Source of the DNA: Gemmataceae bacterium
GTDB taxonomy: Bacteria > Planctomycetota > Planctomycetia > Gemmatales > Gemmataceae
DNA length: 55,723 nucleotides
Direction of reading: 5' to 3'
Assembly (NCBI GenBank): GCA_019694755.1
Contig: JAIBBI010000020.1
Span: 1-55,723 of the forward strand
Numbering within the stretch: the stretch's first letter is position 1; each line of letters begins with the position of its first letter. The position numbers and the translations under genes were made by a program. Of this stretch, positions 46,292 through 55,063 are shown piece by piece. The notes beneath the pieces were generated by a model that made no database searches, was not told the DNA's origin, and saw only the letters and a list, made by a program, of their open reading frames with translations.

Positions 46292-46759
46292 ATGTCCAAG
46301 CGCGGCCTCAGCAACCTCCAGATGCGGCAAATGTACGAGTGCTTCAAACCGAGCGTCATGTACAAGGGAGATCTCAAGAGTCCCTGGAAGGAGCGTGCCA
46401 AGATCCACAAGGCCCGGGCGAAGTTGGTCCTCGGCAACCTCTTCACCGGTGGTTTGATCAACATCTACTACAAGTTCCTCATCGTGCCGAACTCGGCCAA
46501 AGAAAAGAACGTCCGCAAGATGAAGAACCAGGAGAAGCTGCTTCAGACGATCGGCGCCTTTTCAGAATTCGTGGCCCGGAAGGGCGACACGGGACTGACT
46601 CAACTCGAGCTGCAGGGCTGGCTGAAACACGTGTTCGGACTCGCCGATGTGCCCGATGTTTCGCAGGAGTTCGAGCAGGGCTGGGATCGCTTCCTGCAGA
46701 ATCCGGCTTACGTCGAGAAGCTCGGCGGCCTAGCGCGGGAATTCCCGTTCGCGATCTGA
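46292..46759 (+). CDS. Unknown protein, 155 residues
   Basis: ATG at 46292 with a GGAGA ribosome site. The N-terminal half is Lys/Arg-rich and has one moderately hydrophobic stretch (about 49-68, LVLGNLFTGGLINIYYKFLI) that could be a membrane-associated helix. The C-terminal half is helical and acidic (LTQLELQGWLKHVFGLADVP, then EFEQGWDRFLQNPAYVEKL). No family is recognised. Codon use matches its neighbours. It sits between a divergent sigma gene and a hydrolase gene 64 bases downstream. Confidence 0.7.
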   Translation: MSKRGLSNLQMRQMYECFKPSVMYKGDLKSPWKERAKIHKARAKLVLGNLFTGGLINIYYKFLIVPNSAKEKNVRKMKNQEKLLQTIGAFSEFVARKGDTGLTQLELQGWLKHVFGLADVPDVSQEFEQGWDRFLQNPAYVEKLGGLAREFPFAI

Positions 46760-46823
46760 TCGCCGCGGTCCCTCCGACCTCGGGACGCTTTCCCAAGTGG
46801 CGAAGATACTCTAGTCTGACACC

Positions 46824-47603
46824 ATGGCGCGGAGGTTTACGTTTCTGGGCACGGGTACGTCGGTCGGGGTTCCCTGCCTGGGGTGCGACTGCGAAGTCTG
46901 CCGCTCGACCGACCCCCGCAACCACCGCAACCGGCCCGCGGCCATGGTCACGACGGCCGCGGGGCAGAACATCCTGATCGACACGCCGCCGGAATTGCGA
47001 CTGGAGTTGCTCGCGGTCGGCAACCCGATCATCCACGCGGTCCTGTACACGCACTACCACGCCGACCATATGTTCGGCATCGACGACCTGCGGGCCTACC
47101 CCCGCCATCTTGGCGGCCCGGTGCCTGTGTACTGTGCGGACGATGTCGAGGCGTCGATCCGCACTTCGTTCGGGTACATCTTTCCCTCCGGCTCGCACCC
47201 GTCGACCGATTACCTGCCGAAGCTCGAGTTTCATCGCATCAAGCCGGGCGAGCTGGTGTACGTGCTCGGCGAGCGCATCCTGCCGATCGAACTGGTCCAC
47301 GCCCAGTTCCGCGTACTCGGCTTCCGCATCGGCAACCTTGCCTACTGCACTGACGTGAACCGCATCCCGGAGATCGGTCAGCAAAAACTCGAGGGGCTCG
47401 ACGTACTGGTGATCGACGCGCTGCGCTATCGCCCGCACCCGGCCCACCTGAGCCTGAACGAATCGCTCGAACTGATCGCCAAGCTCAAGCCGAAGCGGGC
47501 GTTTCTCACGCACATGTCGCACGAACTCGACCACGCCACGGTCGAGAAGGACCTGCCGGATCACGTCCGCATGGGCTACGACGGGCTCTCGTTCGAGTTC
47601 TGA
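46824..47603 (+). CDS. MBL-fold metallo-hydrolase, PhnP-like
   Basis: 259 residues. It opens with FLGTGTSVGVPCLGCDCEVC, the PhnP-type glycine loop and structural zinc site (Cys18, Cys21, Cys23, Cys26). The catalytic metal motif is THYHADH (His77, His79, Asp81, His82). Further ligands lie in VHAQFRVLGFR, YCTDVN and the C-terminal FLTHMSHELDH. PhnP is a cyclic phosphodiesterase in phosphonate use, but other members of this branch act on unknown phosphodiesters and no phn genes are adjacent. Confidence 0.87.
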   Translation: MARRFTFLGTGTSVGVPCLGCDCEVCRSTDPRNHRNRPAAMVTTAAGQNILIDTPPELRLELLAVGNPIIHAVLYTHYHADHMFGIDDLRAYPRHLGGPVPVYCADDVEASIRTSFGYIFPSGSHPSTDYLPKLEFHRIKPGELVYVLGERILPIELVHAQFRVLGFRIGNLAYCTDVNRIPEIGQQKLEGLDVLVIDALRYRPHPAHLSLNESLELIAKLKPKRAFLTHMSHELDHATVEKDLPDHVRMGYDGLSFEF

Positions 47604-47653
47604 GCCGCGGCCCACCGCTTCCAGTTATCGCGGTCGGCGAATAAAACGGCTCC

Positions 47654-49021
47654 ATGACGCCTCCTCCTGCCGAACTTGTGGCCCACCTCGAAGACCACGG
47701 CCAACACCACGCGCTGGCCGGCTGGTCGCTGCTCGACCCCGCCGAGCGCGTGCAACTGATTGAAGAGTTGATGGCGCTCGACTTCGCACAGCTCGCGCAG
47801 TTGTACCGCGACCGCGAAGCGACGTATGCGGTGCCGGAGCCGCACCGGATCGACCCGCTGCCGGGCGTACGGCCCGATGAGCCGGATGCGGAAGCAAAGA
47901 GCGTCGGCGAGAAAGCCCTGGAGCGGGGCGAGGTGGCCGCGCTGGTCGTGGCCGGGGGACTCGGCTCGCGGCTGGGCTTCGAGCACCCCAAAGGGCTGTT
48001 CCCGATCGGGCCGGTCACGGGCAAGAGTCTGTTCCAGTTCCACGCGGAGAAGGTGCTGGCCCGCTCGCGTCGGCACGGCAAGCCGATCCCGTTTCTCGTG
48101 ATGACCTCGCATGCCACGCACGCCGAGACGGTGTACTTCTTCGAGAAGCACAACTTCTTCGGGCTGGCCCGCGAGACGGTGCATTTCTTCCAGCAGGGGA
48201 CGATGCCCGCGCTCGACCTGGCCACGGGCCGGGTACTCCTGGAACACCCCGGGCGGCTGTTCGCCGGGCCGGACGGGCACGGCGGCACGCTCACCGCGCT
48301 GGCCAAGTCCGGCCTGCTGGCCCGCCTCGCGGATTCCGGCATCCGGCACATCTTCTACTGGCAGGTGGACAACCCACTCGTGAAGATCGCCGACCCGACG
48401 TTCCTCGGCCACCACATCCGCGACCGCGCCGACGTCTCGAGCAAGGTGATCCCGAAGGACGGGCCGCACGACAAGCTCGGCAACTTCGTGCTGATCGACG
48501 GCAAGCTCGCGATGATCGAGTACAGCGACCTGCCCGATGAACTGGCCCGTTCGACGGAGCCCGACGGCCGACTGCGCATCCGCGCCGGCAACCCGGCGAT
48601 TCACGTCTTCGACGTCGGCTTCCTGTCGCGGGTGACGGAGGCGGGCCTGCCGTTCCACCTGGCCCGGAAGAAGGTGCCGCACTGGGACCACGCGACCGGC
48701 GACATCGTGAATCCCGCGAAGGAGAACGCGCTGAAGTTCGAGCGGTTCATCTTCGACGTGCTGCCGCTGGCCGAGCGCTACGCCGCTGTCGAGACCGCCC
48801 GGCACGAGGAATTCGCCCCGCTCAAGAACGCAAGTGGCGCCGACTCCGAGGCGACGGTGAAGCGGGCGATGAGCGACTTAGCGGCCAGTTGGCTAAAGGC
48901 GGCCGGCGTGCGTGTGAAAGACGGCGCAGCAATCGAGCTCAGCCCGCTGACCGCGCTCGAACCCGATGATGTCGCGGGAATGAAACTACCGGGCGAAGTC
49001 GCCGACGGGACGGTGCTGTAA
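47654..49021 (+). CDS. UDPGP-family nucleotidyltransferase (UDP-N-acetylglucosamine pyrophosphorylase-like)
   Basis: 455 residues, a length typical of the eukaryote-like UDPGP family. The nucleotide-binding loop is VVAGGLGSRLGFEHPKGLFP (about 97-116). Other family marks are FLVMTSHATHAET, YWQVDNPLVKIADP, and GNPAIHVFDVGFL, which corresponds to the N-x-x-x-H-x-F-x-x-x-FL segment of UAP enzymes. A conserved Lys follows in ENALKFERFIFDVLP. It should make a UDP-sugar from UTP and a hexose(-amine) 1-phosphate for envelope polymers; GlcNAc versus glucose specificity is not settled. Start chosen at the first ATG, 50 bases after the hydrolase gene. Confidence 0.85.
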   Translation: MTPPPAELVAHLEDHGQHHALAGWSLLDPAERVQLIEELMALDFAQLAQLYRDREATYAVPEPHRIDPLPGVRPDEPDAEAKSVGEKALERGEVAALVVAGGLGSRLGFEHPKGLFPIGPVTGKSLFQFHAEKVLARSRRHGKPIPFLVMTSHATHAETVYFFEKHNFFGLARETVHFFQQGTMPALDLATGRVLLEHPGRLFAGPDGHGGTLTALAKSGLLARLADSGIRHIFYWQVDNPLVKIADPTFLGHHIRDRADVSSKVIPKDGPHDKLGNFVLIDGKLAMIEYSDLPDELARSTEPDGRLRIRAGNPAIHVFDVGFLSRVTEAGLPFHLARKKVPHWDHATGDIVNPAKENALKFERFIFDVLPLAERYAAVETARHEEFAPLKNASGADSEATVKRAMSDLAASWLKAAGVRVKDGAAIELSPLTALEPDDVAGMKLPGEVADGTVL

Positions 49022-49022
49022 C

Positions 49023-49460
49023 TCAAGCCCGCCAGGTATTCTCGCCGAGCACGTCGCGCTCGTAAGCGCGGATGGCATCGCGGATGGACTGGATGTCCGC
49101 CGAGCTACGCAGACTGGCGAGGGCGTCGACGATCTCCCGGCCGATATCGACGTTGTCATTCGCAATGTCGGAATCAAACGGACGGTCGAGGTCGTAGTCG
49201 GCGCGGTTGCGGGCGGATCGCAACCGGTCGATCTTCAAACCCAGACGTTCCGCAATCGGGTGACCGGAGTTGTTCAGGCGGAAAGCCGTGTATTTGTGGG
49301 CTCGCTCTTCCCGCGGAACGCGAAAGCCCATGAGTCGGAAGTACTCGCAAGCGGTATGAAATGCCGCATAGTAGGCCCGGCTCACGGCCGAACGCCAGGC
49401 GGCCTCGTCGCTGGCGGATGCAAGCATTTCCGCGGTCGCGAGGAATGCCCGGCCGATCAT
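49023..49460 (-). CDS. HEPN-domain protein, second gene of a two-gene cassette
   Basis: 145 residues. The all-helical HEPN signature is visible: SRAYYAAFHTACEYFRLMGF (about 27-46) and KIDRLRSARNRADYDL (about 76-91). HEPN RNases use an R-x4-6-H motif; here the equivalent is Arg84-Asn85-Arg86-Ala-Asp-Tyr89, with Tyr in place of His, so RNase activity is uncertain. The ATG overlaps the stop of the upstream partner (ATGA, 49457-49460). HEPN proteins are common as toxins or RNA-cutting defence components and in MNT-HEPN pairs, but no nucleotidyltransferase partner is present here. Confidence 0.75.
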   Translation of the reverse strand: MIGRAFLATAEMLASASDEAAWRSAVSRAYYAAFHTACEYFRLMGFRVPREERAHKYTAFRLNNSGHPIAERLGLKIDRLRSARNRADYDLDRPFDSDIANDNVDIGREIVDALASLRSSADIQSIRDAIRAYERDVLGENTWRA

Positions 49461-49774
49461 GCCTTCTCCAGCCTCAGGCAGTAAACGCAGACGACACTCG
49501 GCGGGCAGGCGTCGAGTTCAGCCGCTTCCCACGCCTGCCTACCCGTCCGAATTTCCTCCCGGCTCCAGCCTGCGACGTTGACTTCAAGGATGATCCGGTA
49601 GTCCCCGGCGACCTCCGCATCTTCCTCCATGTACCAGCGGTACGGCCGGTCGGGAAATGCGGTCTCGACCGCCGCTGCCAGCGGCGCGAGATACTGCGTG
49701 AAGTCGTGCTTCGCCGCGAACTCGCGCACGTCGGCCGGGATTCCGGTATCGTGAGTCAATTCCGCCGTCGCCAT
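49457..49774 (-). CDS. Unknown partner of the HEPN protein, 105 residues
   Basis: ATG at 49774 preceded by an AGGAGG ribosome site; a longer open frame exists upstream but overlaps the divergent promoter. The protein is acidic with an alpha-beta pattern: FTQYLAPLAAAVETAFPD (helix), YRWYMEEDAEVAGDYRIILEVNV (strands), then a helix and three cysteines near the end (Cys90, Cys96, Cys99; VVCVYCLRLE). No family is recognised. Tight coupling to the HEPN gene suggests an antitoxin, regulator or subunit, but this is inference. Confidence 0.65.
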   Translation of the reverse strand: MATAELTHDTGIPADVREFAAKHDFTQYLAPLAAAVETAFPDRPYRWYMEEDAEVAGDYRIILEVNVAGWSREEIRTGRQAWEAAELDACPPSVVCVYCLRLEKA

Positions 49775-49784
49775 GGGGGCCTCC

Positions 49785-49802
49785 TGATAAGACACCTTAT
49801 CA
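49785..49802. promoter_or_regulatory. Palindrome at the ribosome-binding site of the HEPN cassette
   Basis: TGATAAG-ACAC-CTTATCA is a perfect inverted repeat with 7-bp arms. It lies between a candidate -10 and the AGGAGG ribosome site of the HEPN cassette and touches the latter. It could be an operator for autoregulation or an RNA hairpin that affects translation. Confidence 0.55.
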
Positions 49803-49829
49803 CGATTCTCCGCGGGCCGCACCCCGTAG

Positions 49830-49835
49830 ATTATC
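49830..49835 (-). promoter_or_regulatory. Candidate -10 element for the HEPN cassette
   Basis: The minus strand reads GATAAT 55 bases before the ATG at 49774, upstream of the palindrome at 49785-49802. Confidence 0.35.
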
Positions 49836-49861
49836 CCTCCGCCCCGACCCTGAGAGATCCC

Positions 49862-50845
49862 ATGCGTCAGTTTCTCGGACAGATTACCGACGGCGAGTCG
49901 GTGGACGAAATCTACCTCGCGGCCGACAAGCAACTCCGGTCCAATCGCAACGGCCAGCCGTACATCCAGATCGAGCTGCGCGACCGCTCAGGCGGTATCA
50001 CCGGGCGCATGTGGAACGCCGGCGAGCAGGTCTTCCGCACCTTCGAGGCGGGCGACTTCGTCCGTGTGCAGGGCAAGGTGCAGACCTTTCAGGGCTCGCT
50101 GCAGATGATCGTCACGGGCATCAAGCCCGCGCCGACCGAGGGCGTCGAGCCGTCCGACTTCCTGCCCCATGCCGACGCTGACATCGGCAAGCTCCTCGAC
50201 CGACTGCGCACCATCCTCCGCAGCCTGAAGAACCCGTTTCTCAAAGCGCTCGGCGAAGTGTACCTGACCGACGAGCAGTTCATCGCCGACTTCGCCGCGT
50301 GCCCGGCCGGCGTGAAGCAACACCACTCCTACGTCGGCGGCCTGCTCGAACACGTCGTCACGCTGCTCGAAGCCGGCGACCGCCTCGCACCGCTCTACCC
50401 CATCGTCGACCGCGACCTCTGGCTGCTCGGCCTGTTCCTGCACGATGCCGGCAAGCTCCGCGAGCTGAGCTTCAAGGGCGGCTTCGCCTACACCGACGCG
50501 GGCCAACTCGTCGGCCACCTCGTCCAGGGCGTCGAGATGCTCAACGAGATGGTCCTGCGCGTCGAGTTGCTGCTCAACGAGAAGTTCCCCGAGGAACTCA
50601 AGCTCCGGCTGCAGCACGTCATCGTCAGCCATCACGGCAGCTACGAGCACGGCAGCCCAAAGTTGCCGATGACGCCCGAGGCCGTCGCCGTCCACGCCCT
50701 CGACAACCTCGACGCCAAGCTGAATCAGGTCGCCCGGGAACTCAACACCGACCGCGGGGGCGGCTCGTGGACCAGCTATAATCCGAGCCTGCAGCGCCGG
50801 TTCTTCAAGGGCGGCCCGGGCTCGGGGACGGTCGAGGGCGAGTAG
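49862..50845 (+). CDS. YhaM-like 3'-5' exoribonuclease (OB fold plus HD domain)
   Basis: 327 residues from the ATG at 49862 (MRQFLGQITDGESVDE). The N-terminal OB-fold (about 5-95; YLAADKQLRSNRNGQPYIQI, FEAGDFVRVQGKVQTFQGSLQM) binds nucleic acid. The HD phosphohydrolase domain (about 150-310) has KQHHSYVGGLLEHV, LFLHDAGKLRE and VSHHGSYEHGS as metal-binding motifs. Length and order match Bacillus YhaM/CbfK1, a 3'-5' exoribonuclease. The RNase R gene follows 55 bases downstream, making a pair of 3'-end nucleases. Confidence 0.88.
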   Translation: MRQFLGQITDGESVDEIYLAADKQLRSNRNGQPYIQIELRDRSGGITGRMWNAGEQVFRTFEAGDFVRVQGKVQTFQGSLQMIVTGIKPAPTEGVEPSDFLPHADADIGKLLDRLRTILRSLKNPFLKALGEVYLTDEQFIADFAACPAGVKQHHSYVGGLLEHVVTLLEAGDRLAPLYPIVDRDLWLLGLFLHDAGKLRELSFKGGFAYTDAGQLVGHLVQGVEMLNEMVLRVELLLNEKFPEELKLRLQHVIVSHHGSYEHGSPKLPMTPEAVAVHALDNLDAKLNQVARELNTDRGGGSWTSYNPSLQRRFFKGGPGSGTVEGE

Positions 50846-50900
50846 CCCGGCCGGCCGCGCCCGAACCTTTTCGCGGCCGCGCCTGTCTGTAGGAGACGAC

Positions 50901-53066
50901 ATGCAACAACGTATTCTCGACCACGTCTCCAAGACCGATTATCAACCCGTCAAACCCAAGGCGCTGGCGCGCAAGCTCGGCGTCCACGACGACGACTACC
51001 CCGATTTCCGCGACGCGCTCAAGGCCCTGATCCGCGACGGCAAGGTGCTGTTCGGACCGGGCCATAGTGTCAAACCCGTCGGCCAGCGCGACTCCATCGT
51101 CGGTACCATCAAGTTCCTGCCCTCGGGCCGGGCGATGGTCCGCGTCGCTGCCGCCGGCGGTAAAGCCCCCTACGAGATCGAAATCCCTGCCGGCTACGCC
51201 CTCGACGCGGCCAACGGCGACACCGTCCTCGTGAAGCTCGGCCGGAAGACCGGCCGGGGCACGAAGCGGTTCGGCGCGGTCTCGCGTATCGTCGCCCGCG
51301 CCTCGCGCCAGTTCGTCGGTACTTACCACGAGCGTGACGGCACCGGCCTCGTCCGCATCGACGGCAACCAGTTCGGCCACTCCATCATCGTCGGCGACCC
51401 CGGTGCGAAGGGTGCGAAGCCCGACGACAAGGTCGTCGTCGAGCTCATCCGCTACCCCTCCGCCGACGAGCGTGGCGAGGGAGTCATCACCGAAGTCCTC
51501 GGGGCCCACGGCGCACCGGGTGTCGACACGCTCTCCGTCATCCGCGCTTACGAACTGCCCGATGCGTTCCCCGAGGAAGTGCTCGAAGAGGCCCGGGCCA
51601 CCGCCGCCGCGTTCCGCCCGGACGATCTCGTGGGCCGGGAGGACATGACGGCCGACCTCATCGTCACCATCGACCCGGCCGACGCCCGCGACCACGACGA
51701 CGCCGTCTCGCTGACCCGCGACCCGAAGACCGGCCATTGGATGCTCGGGGTCCACATCGCCGACGTCTCCCACTTTGCCCCGCCCGGTAGCGCGCTCGAC
51801 CGCGAGGCCCGCAAGCGCGGCACCAGCGTCTACCTCCCGCAGCGCGTCCTGCCCATGTTTCCCGAGATCCTCTCCAACGGGCTCGCGAGCCTGCATGAGG
51901 GGCAGGTGCGGTTCACCAAGTCGGCGATCATGGAGTTCACCGCGGCCGGCGCGCCCGTCCACGCCAGGTTCGTGAACGGGGCGATCAACGTCCGCAAGCG
52001 GTTCACGTACGAGCAGGTCAGCGCGGCCTACGCCGCCCACGATGCCGGGAAGAACACCAAGCTCTCCGAAGACATACTCGAACTCCTCCTGCGCATGCGC
52101 GAGCTGGCCCTGATCTTCCGCAAGCGGCGGAAGAAGCGCGGCGCGCTCGAACTCGACATGCCCGAACCGGTGCTGGAGTACGACGACGACGGCAAAGTGA
52201 CCGGGGCGCACTTTGCGGACAACGACATCAGCCATCAGGTGATCGAGGAGTGCATGCTCGCCGCCAACGTCGCGGTGGCCAACCAGCTCCACGGCCTGCG
52301 CGTGCCGTTCCTCCGCCGGGTCCACCCCGCGCCGGACCCGCGCAAGCTCCAGGGGTTCGCGGCGTTCGCCCGCATCCTCGGCTACAAGATCGAGCGCGAG
52401 GTGGACCGCTTCTCGCTGCAGAAGGTCATCGACCAGTCGGCCGGGAAGCCGGAAAAGCACGCCCTGCACTTCGCGATGCTCCGCAGCTTGAAGCAGGCGG
52501 TGTACTCGCCGCACGCGGAGGAGCACTTTGCGCTGGCGTACCCGAACTACTGCCATTTCACGTCGCCGATCCGCCGCTACCCGGACCTGACGGTCCACCG
52601 CCTGCTCGACCGGTACATCCGCACGGGCAGCACGTCGGCCGACGAGGCCGAGACGCTGGGCCTGGGCGAGCACTGCTCGCGCACCGAACGCCGGGCCGAG
52701 GCCGCCGAACGCGAACTGGTCAAGCTCCGACTCATGGACTACCTGTCGAACCACATTGGGGCGAAGTTTCCCGCAGTGATCACCGGCGTGGCCGATTACG
52801 GATTCTTCGCCCAGTGCGAGACGTTCCCGGCCGAGGGCCGCGTCCACATCTCCACTCTCACCGACGATTATTACGTCTACGACGAGGAAGCCCACACCCT
52901 GCTCGGCAAGAAGTCGAAGAAGCGCTTCCGCCTCGGCGACCAGATCACGATCGAAGTGGTCCGCGTCGACCGTACCCGCCGGCAGGTCGACATGCGCGTC
53001 GCCGACGATCCGAAGCCCGAGAAGAAGAAGAAGGACGTGAAGAGCCCGCGCCGCAAGCGCGATTAA
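50901..53066 (+). CDS. rnr: Ribonuclease R
   Basis: 721 residues. An N-terminal winged-helix region (about 1-60) and cold-shock-like OB domains (about 65-240) precede the RNB catalytic domain. The metal-binding acidic cluster is IDPADARDHDDAVSL (about 254-268). The catalytic region further includes QRVLPMFPEILSNGLASL, HFTSPIRRYPDL and the S1 domain at about 610-697 (FPAVITGVADYGFFAQ). The tail is Lys/Arg-rich (EKKKKDVKSPRRKRD). The enzyme degrades structured RNA from the 3' end. Its TAA stop overlaps the stop of the convergent nadE gene at a shared TTAA (53063-53066). Confidence 0.95.
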   Translation: MQQRILDHVSKTDYQPVKPKALARKLGVHDDDYPDFRDALKALIRDGKVLFGPGHSVKPVGQRDSIVGTIKFLPSGRAMVRVAAAGGKAPYEIEIPAGYALDAANGDTVLVKLGRKTGRGTKRFGAVSRIVARASRQFVGTYHERDGTGLVRIDGNQFGHSIIVGDPGAKGAKPDDKVVVELIRYPSADERGEGVITEVLGAHGAPGVDTLSVIRAYELPDAFPEEVLEEARATAAAFRPDDLVGREDMTADLIVTIDPADARDHDDAVSLTRDPKTGHWMLGVHIADVSHFAPPGSALDREARKRGTSVYLPQRVLPMFPEILSNGLASLHEGQVRFTKSAIMEFTAAGAPVHARFVNGAINVRKRFTYEQVSAAYAAHDAGKNTKLSEDILELLLRMRELALIFRKRRKKRGALELDMPEPVLEYDDDGKVTGAHFADNDISHQVIEECMLAANVAVANQLHGLRVPFLRRVHPAPDPRKLQGFAAFARILGYKIEREVDRFSLQKVIDQSAGKPEKHALHFAMLRSLKQAVYSPHAEEHFALAYPNYCHFTSPIRRYPDLTVHRLLDRYIRTGSTSADEAETLGLGEHCSRTERRAEAAERELVKLRLMDYLSNHIGAKFPAVITGVADYGFFAQCETFPAEGRVHISTLTDDYYVYDEEAHTLLGKKSKKRFRLGDQITIEVVRVDRTRRQVDMRVADDPKPEKKKKDVKSPRRKRD

Positions 53067-55063
53067 CCGAGGTCCGCGAGCCACGCCTCGACCGCGGCGT
53101 CGGACGGCATGCGCCAGTCGCCCCGCGGGCTGAGGCTGACCGAGCCCACCTTCGGCCCGTCGGGCAGGCAGCTCCGCTTGTACTGGCTCGCGAAGAACCG
53201 CCGCAGAAACACCGTGAGCCACTTGCGGATCTCGCCCGGCTCATACGCCCGGTCGAACTTCGCCTGCGACGCCAGGTACAGGATCTTGGCCGGCGGCGCG
53301 CCGTAGCGCAGGAAGTGGAACAGGAAGAAGTCGTGCAACTCGTAGGGGCCGACCGCGCTTTCGGTCGACTGCAGCTTCCCGTCCGGCCCCGCGGGCAAAA
53401 GCTCCGGCGAGATTTCGGTTCCGACGATGTCGTGCAAAGTGGCCCGGGTGTCGCCGTCGAACTGGTTGTCGGCCACCCACCCGACGAGGAACTTCACCAG
53501 CGTCTTGGGCACGCTGACGTTCACGTTGTACATGCTCATGTGATCGGCGTTGTAGGTACACCAGCCGAGCGCGAGTTCGCTCACGTCGCCGGTGCCGATC
53601 GTGAAGCCCGTGTTCATGAGCAGTTGCGTGCGGGCCCGGGCTTGGACATTTTCAAACACCAGATCGTGGCGGCGGTCCGGCGGCACGTCGCGGAGCCGGG
53701 CGGTCAGCCCGTCGACATCGAGTGACCCGAGGGGGATGCCGAACGGCGCGTGCCCGAGCGCGCGGTACTCGTCCATGCAGAGCGGACGGATGTCGACCTC
53801 GCGGGCCGCCACACCGAGCTGGCGCATCAGGGCGATGGCGTTGGCGCGCGTCCGGCCCGAGGTGCCGAACCCGGGCATGGTCAGCGCCTGGATGCGGTCG
53901 CGGCCCACACCGAGAAGGTCGAATGTCTTGCAGGTGACGAGCAGCGCGAGCGTCGAATCGAGCCCGCCACTCACACCGATGGCCACCGGGGGCCGGCCGA
54001 TCTGCTCGAGTCGCCGGGCCAGCCCCGCGGTCTGAATCTGAAACACCTCGTCGCACCGCTCGCGCAGCTCGGCATCGGCCCGCGGCACGAACGGGTGCGG
54101 GTCGATCGCCCGTTCAAGTTTCGTCGGCAAGGTGATGCGGGGTCGGAAGCCGATCCTGCGGAACGGTCGACCGCCGACCGGGTAGTGGGCCGACTGGCCG
54201 TACGAGGTGATCGTCGCGCGATCGATCCGCAACCGGTCGATGTCCACGTCCGCGACCAGAAGCGTGGCCTCGCGGGCGAACCGCGGCGACTCGGCGAGGA
54301 TGCTGCCCGCTTCGCCGACCAGGCAGTGGCCGCCGAACACCAGATCGGTCGACGACTCGCCGACACCCGCGCCGGCATACACGTAGGCGGCCAGACAGCG
54401 GGCTGATTGATTGGCGACGAGCTGCCGGCGGTAAGCCGCCTTGCCGACCAACTCGTTCGAGGCCGATAGGTTGAGCAGCACGGTCGCGCCGGCGGCAGCC
54501 TGATGACTCGACGGCGGCACGATCGCCCACAGGTCTTCGCAGATCTCGATGCCGACCGTCAGCCCGTCGACGCCCGCGGCATCGAACAGCAGATCGGTGC
54601 CGAACGGGACCGTGCCCAGGTCGGAGAGTTGCACTTCGTCGGAGCGGGCCTGCGATGCCGGGGCGAAATACCGCGCGTCGTAGAATTCCTTGTAGTTGGG
54701 CAGGTACGACTTGGGCACGAGCCCGAGCACCCGCCCGGCCGAGACGACTGCCGCACAGTTGAACACCTGACTATCGATGAGGACGGGCAGGCCGACGACG
54801 GCGAGCCCTTCGAACTCGGCGGTCAACCGGGCGAACTCGGCGAGGGCAGCCGACGCGGCGCGGAGCAGCGTGGGCTGGTGAAACAGGTCGTGGCAGGTGT
54901 AGCCCGTGAGCCCCATTTCGGGAAAGGCGACGACGGCCGCCCCGACCTCGCGGGCCCGGCCGAGCAACTCGGCCGACCGGCGGGCGTTGGCAAGCGGGTC
55001 GCCGAGCGCGAGGCGCGGCACCGCCGCCGCCACACGGACCAACCCGAACGCCCCCGGATCCAT
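53063..55063 (-). CDS. nadE: Glutamine-dependent NAD+ synthetase
   Basis: 666 residues, the two-domain form. The N-terminal nitrilase-type glutaminase has the full Glu49-Lys118-Cys175 triad (AFPEMGLTG, VPKSYLPNY, IEICEDLW). The C-terminal ATP-dependent synthetase has the pyrophosphatase loop GVSGGLDSTLALL (SGGLDS at 365-370). It continues with GFGTSGRTRANA and GTGDVSELALGWCTYNADHMSMYN, and ends with the YKRSCLPDGPKVGSV segment. It converts deamido-NAD to NAD using glutamine as the ammonia source. Upstream (55075-55096) the repeated TGACA/TGTCA pentamers could be a regulatory site. Confidence 0.95.
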   Translation of the reverse strand: MDPGAFGLVRVAAAVPRLALGDPLANARRSAELLGRAREVGAAVVAFPEMGLTGYTCHDLFHQPTLLRAASAALAEFARLTAEFEGLAVVGLPVLIDSQVFNCAAVVSAGRVLGLVPKSYLPNYKEFYDARYFAPASQARSDEVQLSDLGTVPFGTDLLFDAAGVDGLTVGIEICEDLWAIVPPSSHQAAAGATVLLNLSASNELVGKAAYRRQLVANQSARCLAAYVYAGAGVGESSTDLVFGGHCLVGEAGSILAESPRFAREATLLVADVDIDRLRIDRATITSYGQSAHYPVGGRPFRRIGFRPRITLPTKLERAIDPHPFVPRADAELRERCDEVFQIQTAGLARRLEQIGRPPVAIGVSGGLDSTLALLVTCKTFDLLGVGRDRIQALTMPGFGTSGRTRANAIALMRQLGVAAREVDIRPLCMDEYRALGHAPFGIPLGSLDVDGLTARLRDVPPDRRHDLVFENVQARARTQLLMNTGFTIGTGDVSELALGWCTYNADHMSMYNVNVSVPKTLVKFLVGWVADNQFDGDTRATLHDIVGTEISPELLPAGPDGKLQSTESAVGPYELHDFFLFHFLRYGAPPAKILYLASQAKFDRAYEPGEIRKWLTVFLRRFFASQYKRSCLPDGPKVGSVSLSPRGDWRMPSDAAVEAWLADLG

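Noticed and set aside
49023-49774. Classical MNT-HEPN toxin-antitoxin pair
   Set aside because: The 105-residue partner lacks the GSxxRG...DxD nucleotidyltransferase motif, so only an unclassified HEPN cassette is claimed.
50805-53222. A minus-strand open frame of about 800 codons
   Set aside because: Antisense to RNase R; the translation is a low-complexity shadow.
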